63,100 nt of DNA from Glandiceps talaboti (taxonomy: Eukaryota; Hemichordata; Enteropneusta; Spengelidae), in NCBI RefSeq assembly GCF_964340395.1, contig NC_135550.1, positions 3,635,001 to 3,698,100 on the forward strand, read 5' to 3'. This document shows, one piece after another, positions 59,401 through 63,100 of this stretch. The position numbers and the translations under genes are program-made. Each line of letters opens with the position of its first letter. Position 1 is the stretch's first letter. The notes under the pieces were generated by a model that saw only the letters and a program-made list of their open reading frames with translations, ran no database searches and was not told where the DNA came from.

Positions 59401-62163
59401 TTTAACACATCAGTATTAATTCTACTTATATTCAGGATCCCTCACATTTGATGTCTATTGATAAACTTTATGATGATATTATTAATGCTTTGTCGTCTGC
59501 AGCGTCTGATAGTATTTCTGTAAAGAGGTCTAACAACTCTAAGAACCCTAAAAAGCAAATTCCAGGATGGAATGATCATGTTAAAGAGTTTCATTCCATT
59601 GCTCGTGATGCATTTATTTTATGGAGGGATAATGGTAGTCCCCGCCAAGGTCCCATTTTTGAAATTATGAGAAAAACACGCGCTAAGTTTAAATATGCTT
59701 TAAAGGCATGTAGAGTCAATGAGAATAAAATGAAAGCTGATGCTCTGACTAGAAACCTCTCTAATGGTAACAGCAAACAGTTTTGGAAGACTGTCAGTAG
59801 AAACAAAAAGTCTTCTCCCTTATCGTCATCTGTAGGCGGCTGTAATGGTCACCATAACATTGCAGATATGTGGCGTGATCATTTTGCCAGTCTTTTGTCT
59901 TCTGTGGCCAACAACAGTAACGAACGTTATGTTCGGAATGGTATATCTGATATCACCTTCTCTGATAGCATGATTGTCACACCAGACGATATTTGTAAAT
60001 GTGTGAACAGTTTGGCCAATGGGAAAGCAGTAGGGCCAGATGGTATTGCCGCTGAACAAATTAAATATGCTAATGGTCGCCTTCATATCTTGCTTTCATG
60101 TTTGTTTACAGCTGCTCACGTTCATAGTTATTTACCGTCTCGTATGTTGGACACTATTTTGGTGCCTATTGTTAAAAACAAAACTGGTGATGTCACCGAC
60201 GCAAGTAATTACCGTCCTATAGCCATTGCTACCGTCATCTCGAAACTATATGAAATTATGATACTCAGTAAATGTGATAATTCTCTTAGCACCACTGATT
60301 ACCAATTTGGGTTTAAAGAAAGACACTCTACCGACATGTGTGTCTTTTTACTTAAAGAAATTATTGACTTTTATAACCGTCACAATACGCCTGTGTTTCT
60401 GTGTTTTTTAGATGCCACTAAGGCTTTTGATCGAGTGAACCACTGGACACTTTTTCGTAAATTGCTTGACAGAAATGTACCTATTTTCATCGTCAGAATT
60501 TTAGTTTATTGGTATCGGCATCAACGATTTTGTATCAGATGGGGATCCGTCTTGTCTGAGCAATTTCCTATAAGTAATGGTGTTAGACAAGGTGGCATTC
60601 TATTGCCTCGTCTTTTTACAGTGTATATCGATAGTTTAAGTAGCTCGCTTACTGGGACTAAGATTGGCTGTCACCTTGGAGGTAAATGTCTTAACCATCT
60701 CGTGTATGCTGATGATATTGTTTTGATATGTCCGTCAGTTAAATGTCTCAACAGTCTTGTAAAAACGTGTTGTAAATATGCTATGAAGCACGATATTATT
60801 TTCAATCCCAAGAAGACTAAATGCCTGTCTATCATGCCACCAAGATGTAATATTTCAAACATTCCTCAGGTGAAGCTTAACAATACAGTGCTCCCATTTG
60901 TAAACAAGCATTCGTATTTAGGTGTTATTTTTAATTCTGACGGTAATGACAATGACGATATCAGACGTCAAATGAGATCATTTTATGCCAAGGCTAACAC
61001 TCTTATTCGTAATTTTTGGAATTGTTCATATTCTGTTAAATGTACTTTATTTCAAGCGTATTGTTCGTCAATGTATTGTTCGCATATTTGGAGTGTTTAT
61101 ACCAGTAAGTGTTTTAATGATGTACGAGTTGCGTACAATAATGCTTTTAGAATTTTACTTGGTATCAAGAGGCGTGTTAGTATTTCTAACATGTTTGTTC
61201 GTAGTTTCATTATGACTTTTGAAAGTAAGCAGCGTATTCTGAAATCTAAATTTTATTTTAGACTTAAAGCGAGTAATAATATTTTGATTGCTGCATCGTT
61301 GTCAGATTTTGTCATTTTTAATAGTAAATTTTGGAGAAGATTCTTTATTGAATGTTTTTAAATGTGTACTGTAAATTAGTCTTTTTGTGTCTGTTTTTAT
61401 GTTGTTCGTGCAATTTATTTTGTTTATGAGCTTGCTCTCGAAATAAAACTATTATTATTATTATTATATCTATTACTCACAAACTGTGATATTTGATTTC
61501 TTGGTTGCCATATTGTTTGAAATGTTTCCTTAAAATTCCATTCTCTTTTCTTTCTTTCTTTCTTTCTTTCCTTTTTTTTTTTGGGGGGGGGGGGGTCGGT
61601 CCCTTGTCTCATGATTTCTTACACCATCCTATTACATCAACTTTATTGTTCCCAAATGTTTGAGATAATGTAATTTTTGAGAAGAAATAAATGACATTTC
61701 TGACATTCATTTCTGACAGGTCTGACCTTCCTGATTCATATAATAGCTAGACTCTGACTAACATTATCACTCAACAATGTGTCAATCTGAACAAATCAAA
61801 CCTTGTCCTTTAGTCAGATTTCATCAGATTGACAACATGGCAGATAAATACATCACAATTTAAATATCACAGTATGACTGGTGTTATCATAATGTATGGC
61901 AGACACACTTACATATCACAGGTGACAAATTATCTCACAACATGGCTGACAATAATACAGCATGACTGCCACTATCATACAGTATGGCTGAAAAATTACA
62001 GCATGGCTGCTGTGATCATACAGTACGTATGGCTGACAATAATACAGCATGGCTGCTGTGATCATACAGTATGGCTGACAATAATACAGCATATGACTGA
62101 CATACTTACACATTATCAACATTATCTTGAAGTATCACATTCAACTGATAATATGTAAATTTT
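47286..62163 (-). CDS. ABCD4: ABCD4-like ABC half-transporter (last 10 exons; 5' part outside window)
   Basis: Minus-strand exons in order: 62163-62110, 59039-58923, 58185-58060, 56174-56029, 53960-53839, 53388-53297, 52645-52389, 49442-49240, 48657-48432, 47479-47286. Together they read through 511 codons to TAA, with phases matching at every junction. ABCD4 is a subfamily D half-transporter that homodimerises and, in mammals, exports cobalamin from lysosomes with LMBRD1. Seen here: part of the transmembrane domain ([54 protein letters not shown]), the EAA-like [13 protein letters not shown], Walker A GNTGSGKT, signature LSPGEMQR (the LSPGE form typical of ABCD4), Walker B LAILDEA and H-loop SIGHRHS. 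The first roughly 100 residues, including the targeting region, are beyond the right edge. Its 3' end converges on ACSS1 across 19 kb. Confidence 0.93.
47480..48431 (-). other. ABCD4 intron between the last two exons
   Basis: Non-coding. Near 47480-47590 a short duplication of AACATCAAATATAGATGGCA / GTGTCAAATCAAATATA-like sequence occurs close to the acceptor. Nothing else was seen. Confidence 0.5.
48432..48657 (-). CDS. ABCD4: ABCD4 exon with ABC signature
   Basis: Reads [89 protein letters not shown] is the signature helix. Acceptor TTTTTATAG, donor GCAA|GTAAGT. Confidence 0.93.
48745..49012. mobile_element. MITE, diverged second copy
   Basis: Left end TACACCATATTCCAG, then TTATCAGAAAGACAAAA and CTAGGAGTGCTCTTTGGAAG match the reverse complement of the right half of 7896-8245. 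The other end is eroded (GGCACCCCCTTGTGACA...GGGTACC against GGCGCCCTCTCAAGACA...GGGTAAC). It lies in an ABCD4 intron. Confidence 0.7.
49014..49085. repeat. 72 bp inverted repeat (hairpin)
   Basis: ATGGTCCTGAGCATTACAGA and TCTGTAATACTCAGGACCAT pair with one mismatch around a ~32 bp loop. It abuts the eroded MITE end and may be a tiny MITE itself. Confidence 0.8.
49240..49442 (-). CDS. ABCD4: ABCD4 exon with Walker A
   Basis: Reads [68 protein letters not shown]. Walker A is GNTGSGKT and the Q-loop is LPQKPYL. Acceptor CTCTTCCAG, donor GCAA|GTATGC. Confidence 0.95.
49679..50030 (-). repeat. SINE-like element, minus orientation
   Basis: On the minus strand it ends TTGTAAAGCGCTTTGAGCAT, AAAGTGGGAAAGTGCTATAT, AAAAACC and (ATT)n, the same module as 5420-5495. 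Upstream of that (on this strand) is a body with GGTTTAAGCCCCATCACTGC and TGAACGGTTAGAGTAGCTTG. It lies in the ABCD4 intron between the linker exon and the Walker A exon. Confidence 0.7.
50347..52410 (-). repeat. 24-28 bp minisatellite built from ABCD4 exon end plus splice donor
   Basis: About 80 units. On the minus strand each reads GTGAAACT(ATG)CTAGTCAGAG, the end of the preceding exon, followed by the donor GTTAGT. Main variants are AGTTTCACACTAACCTCTG with GCAG, GAAG, GCATAG or GCATAATT on the plus strand. The exon's own copy has the longest form (ACTATGCTAG), shared by units nearest the exon, as expected if the array spread away from it. Confidence 0.97.
52389..52645 (-). CDS. ABCD4: ABCD4 linker exon
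   Basis: Reads [20 protein letters not shown], an acidic linker ([20 protein letters not shown]), then the first NBD strand [20 protein letters not shown]. The linker between membrane domain and NBD is variable in the family and highly charged here. Acceptor TTATTTCAG, donor CAGAG|GTTAGT. Going past the donor hits TAG at once (AGA GGT TAG). Confidence 0.92.
53297..53388 (-). CDS. ABCD4: ABCD4 exon, transmembrane helix
   Basis: Reads [31 protein letters not shown] hydrophobic helix followed by the conserved [13 protein letters not shown] segment leading to the NBD. Acceptor CCACAG, donor CACAG|GTAAGA. Confidence 0.92.
53839..53960 (-). CDS. ABCD4: ABCD4 exon, transmembrane segment
   Basis: Reads [49 protein letters not shown] and the [11 protein letters not shown] turn are typical of ABCD4. 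Acceptor CTTTCAG, donor GCT|GTAAGT. Confidence 0.92.
53990..54550. repeat. ~55 bp minisatellite related to 5985-6030
   Basis: About ten units with TGTACCAGTGATTACTTGCA, CCAGTGTGCACACACATGGT and GGTTGTATTACATA. The first phrase also occurs once at 5997, next to sequences shared with 54990-55075. It forms one side of a larger composite element in an ABCD4 intron. Confidence 0.9.
54735..55600. repeat. Foldback-like element: inverted minisatellites around a unique core
   Basis: Left arm (54735-54990) is an array of TGTTGACAAGGTAGTGTGAG AC(A)-type units. Right arm (55233-55600) is an array of the reverse complement, GTCTCACACTACCTTGTCAACAC-type units. Between them, 54990-55230 contains TTTTCTGCTACATTTTCACTTG-type sequence homologous to 6240-6330. 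The arms can pair over more than 200 bp, as in foldback transposons whose TIRs are made of tandem repeats. Located in an ABCD4 intron. Confidence 0.85.
56029..56174 (-). CDS. ABCD4: ABCD4 exon, EAA-like motif region
   Basis: Reads [61 protein letters not shown] is the EAA-like coupling motif of ABCD proteins that contacts the NBD. Acceptor CCACAG, donor AATT|GTGAGT. Confidence 0.94.
56400..57975. repeat. 49 bp minisatellite split by an inserted TIR element
   Basis: Unit TTGCCATGTGTGCAGTAAAT plus AAATCATAACAATCACAGAG plus AGACTAGTT, period 49. About five units lie before (56400-56650) and nine after (57531-57975) an 880 bp insertion. It lies in an ABCD4 intron and shares nothing with the flanking exons. 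Confidence 0.96.
56651..57530. mobile_element. 880 bp TIR element inserted in the 49 bp minisatellite
   Basis: Left end TAGACTGTCGACAGTC, then TGCCTTTTTGCTACGTTTTA and TCTAAAAC. The right end reverse-complemented reads TAGACTGTCGACAGTC, then TGCCTTTTTTGCTACATTTC and ATCTAAAAC. TIR similarity extends about 70 bp. Each tip contains the 14 bp perfect palindrome GACTGTCGACAGTC. Flanks TAGTTTGCC and TAGTTTTGCC may be a 9-10 bp target duplication, or simply minisatellite sequence with a TA target. No ORF of note, so it is non-autonomous. Confidence 0.85.
58060..58185 (-). CDS. ABCD4: ABCD4 exon, transmembrane segment
   Basis: Reads [41 protein letters not shown]. The [15 protein letters not shown] stretch matches the conserved ABCD GT-x-x-N-K segment. 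Acceptor CCTACAG, donor TTTTTAG|GTAAGT. Confidence 0.94.
58225..58420 (-). repeat. SINE/MITE-like element with (GATT)n tail, copy A
   Basis: Contains (CAAT)n on the plus strand and ACAAATGAGTCTTCAATTTC / CTTTGAAA, shared with 59060-59320. In ABCD4 the two copies flank one exon. Confidence 0.55.
58423..58703. repeat. Imperfect inverted repeat with ~120 bp arms
   Basis: Outer arms AGCCCAGAGACTTGTCTTGG and CCAAGACAAGCCTCCCTCTG; inner arms TGCTAAAATCTAAGTGGATC (58528) and GATCCACTTAGATTTAGCA (58621). Interrupted pairing across the whole stretch suggests a decayed MITE. Confidence 0.75.
58923..59039 (-). CDS. ABCD4: ABCD4 exon, membrane-domain loop and helix
   Basis: Reads [38 protein letters not shown]. 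(N-P)DQRIxQDV is the conserved ABCD cytosolic-loop motif. Acceptor TCTGACAG, donor GAAAG|GTATGA. Confidence 0.94.
59060..59325 (-). repeat. SINE/MITE-like element with (GATT)n tail, copy B
   Basis: (CAAT)n at 59062-59093, then ATTGCACCACTGTTCTGTTC and ACAAATAAGTCTTCAGGTTT. Its right side runs up to the start of the LINE fragment. Confidence 0.6.
59398..61468 (+). mobile_element. LINE insertion, 5'-truncated with (ATT)n tail
   Basis: Runs from about 59398 to the (ATT)n tail at 61448-61468, which follows an 85 bp 3' UTR with AATAAAACTATTATTATT. Simple-repeat 3' ends are usual for CR1/L2-type elements. The 5' end is cut within ORF2. No target duplication was resolved because the left flank is another repeat. 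Confidence 0.8.
59406..61361 (+). CDS. LINE (non-LTR retrotransposon) reverse transcriptase, 5'-truncated
   Basis: The frame is open from 59406; first ATG at 59451. It encodes about 640 residues without a stop. Seen: a helical linker, the RT finger block ([20 protein letters not shown]), [40 protein letters not shown], motif [34 protein letters not shown], catalytic [10 protein letters not shown] and the thumb/C-terminal region ([20 protein letters not shown]). All three catalytic aspartates (one in motif A, two in YADD) are present. The N-terminal apurinic-type endonuclease is missing. Related elements fall among CR1/L2/Jockey-like LINEs; I cannot fix the clade. It is antisense to ABCD4, in its intron. 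It may be translated only if a host promoter drives it. Confidence 0.92.
   Translation, partial: HISINSTYIQDPSHLMSIDKLYDDIINALSSAASDSISVKRSNNSKNPKKQIPGWNDHVKEFHSIARDAFILWRDNGSPRQGPIFEIMRKTRAKFKYALKACRVNENKMKADALTRNLSNGNSKQFWKTVSRNKKSSPLSSSVGGCNGHHNIADMWRDHFASLLSSVANNSNERYVRNGISDITFSDSMIVTPDDICKCVNSLANGKAVGPDGIAAEQIKYANGRLHILLSCLFTAAHVHSYLPSRMLDTILVPIVKNKTGDVTDASNYRPIAIATVISKLYEIMILSKCDNSLSTTDYQFGFKERHSTDMCVFLLKEIIDFYNRHNTPVFLCFLDATKAFDRVNHWTLFRKLLDRNVPIFIVRILVYWYRHQRFCIRWGSVLSEQFPISNGVRQGGILLPRLFTVYIDSLSSSLTGTKIGCHLGGKCLNHLVYADDIVLICPSVKCLNSLVKTCCKYAMKHDIIFNPKKTKCLSIMPPRCNISNIPQVKLNNTVLPFVNKHSYLGVIFNSDGNDNDDIRRQMRSFYAKANTLIRNFWNCSYSVKCTLFQAYCSSMYCSHIWSVYTSKCFNDVRVAYNNAFRILLGIKRRVSISNMFVRSFIMTFESKQRILKSKFYFRLKASNNILIAASLSDFVIFNSKFWRRFFIECF
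61545..61600. repeat. TTTC microsatellite and poly-G run
   Basis: (TTTC)n, T-run, then about 14 G. The poly-G run may fold as G-quadruplex material or be a sequencing trouble spot. Confidence 0.9.
61900..62109. repeat. ~42 bp minisatellite next to an ABCD4 splice donor
   Basis: Four to five imperfect units with ATGGCTGACAATAATACAGC and ATGGCTGCTGTGATCATACA (plus strand). On the minus strand the array starts about eight bases after the donor of exon 62163-62110. At its far end (about 61905-61945) lies a weak copy of that exon's end plus donor. Confidence 0.75.
62110..62163 (-). CDS. ABCD4: ABCD4 first visible exon
   Basis: 54 bp exon reading [17 protein letters not shown] in the frame that continues into DQRITQDV. 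It matches the family's YY-LNVL--D-DNPDQR segment, with valine instead of the usual proline at the junction (GT|A). Acceptor AATATTTCAG; donor AATGT|GTAAGT. Upstream exons were not found in the remaining 900 bp. Confidence 0.8.
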
Positions 62164-63100
62164 CTGAAATATTTGTTGTGTAGCCAGCATGTTATGTTCT
62201 GCCTCCAGAATATATATAGGACATCACAGAGATACTGGTTGGCACTCCTGGCCTGTTGACAAGATAATGACAAGTACTATCAATATTGTATAGTGCTACA
62301 TGTATGCATTGTATGATGAATGTGATGGTATAAATGGTAATCACTATACCATTGACGTACAGGCTACAAAGTGATAAATGCATCCAATTTTGTTATTTAC
62401 AACTTAGGCTGGAGTGTTCTTTGTTTGACATTGCAATATTCATTCTTTAGAGATGTACACAAAATCATTCAAATATACTTACTATTATGAACTTTTACAT
62501 TGAACTATAGGATCAGGCTAGGCCATTCATAAAATTTCACTTGGTGTACTTTCTAAAGAAAATGCATGACAAAAATGCAAAGTCAGGTAGTTATTTCTAA
62601 ACTACCAATGAAAGGAAACTTTGCTCAGAGCAGTGTTGTTGTTCAACGTTCCAGAACTTTAAGTCAGTGAGGAGAACAGTTTGTGTTTGTTTTTCACAAG
62701 CTTTGGTCTAGGTGCCAAGAAAGACATGGGTACCTAGTAATCCATCATACTATGAAACATGGCAATTTGCCAAAATTGGAATTAGAACACTGAAAAAACA
62801 CAAGATTCATGCCATTACAAACAGAACTGATCAATATACCATTATTCAACTAATGAACAATTCAAATTAGTATAATAATACTACTACTAAGTAATACATA
62901 TTTTGGTTCTATGATGGAAGCCATTGTGTATACAACGTGTATGTATTGTGTGACATTAAGAATTTTGATAACTTATTAAATATGTGTCAATGTGATTGTC
63001 ATATTTCATGAGTACTATACATGTACACATAAACACATGTAACTCTGTTTATCCACCCCAGGACTGGTATTTACATCTTAAACAACTTTTGTGTTACAAA
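62164..63100 (-). other. ABCD4 intron up to window edge, nothing recognised
   Basis: AT-rich non-coding sequence. I looked for the preceding ABCD4 exon on the minus strand and found no convincing match. Confidence 0.5.

Overview
The window is animal nuclear DNA. Genes are split into many short exons with GT-AG (and one GC-AG) introns, the sequence is AT-rich, and minisatellites, non-LTR and tyrosine-recombinase retroelements, SINE-like repeats and MITEs fill the rest. The mix suggests a marine invertebrate (lophotrochozoan or invertebrate deuterostome). I cannot name the species from sequence alone.

Layout. (1) 1-3540, + strand: the last two visible exons of an arginase gene, with a 30-31 bp minisatellite upstream and a 52 bp minisatellite in the intron. 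(2) 3541-10799: intergenic, with dispersed repeats, a TIR element and microsatellites. (3) 10800-27849, + strand: a complete 15-exon acetyl-CoA synthetase gene of the mitochondrial ACSS1 type. The exons add up to 2,106 nt, an unbroken 701-codon frame plus stop. (4) 27850-47285: a 19 kb convergent intergenic region holding an internally deleted DIRS/Ngaro-like retroelement (minus strand), a MITE pair, an 8 kb array of a 58 bp satellite and three more tandem arrays. (5) 47286-62163, minus strand: the last 10 exons (511 codons) of an ABCD4-like ABC half-transporter. Its 5' exons lie beyond the right edge. Its introns hold a SINE-like element, MITEs, a foldback-like repeat, a TIR element nested in a minisatellite, and a 5'-truncated LINE with an intact 637-codon reverse-transcriptase ORF on the opposite strand.

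The most unusual signal is a repeated architecture. Several minisatellites start exactly at an exon 3' end, and their unit contains the last exon bases plus the 5' splice site. This is clear at ACSS exons 2, 5 and 7 and at the seventh visible ABCD4 exon. ACSS exon 9 has a decayed version. That is five of 24 visible donors and no acceptors. The result is about 10 to 180 decoy splice donors after an exon. In the four fresh arrays, extending the exon into the array meets an in-frame stop at once or within the first unit, so the protein requires the first donor.

Arginase (arginine to ornithine and urea), ACSS1 (mitochondrial acetate activation) and ABCD4 (lysosomal cobalamin export) are unrelated housekeeping functions. 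Nothing indicates that they act as a cluster.
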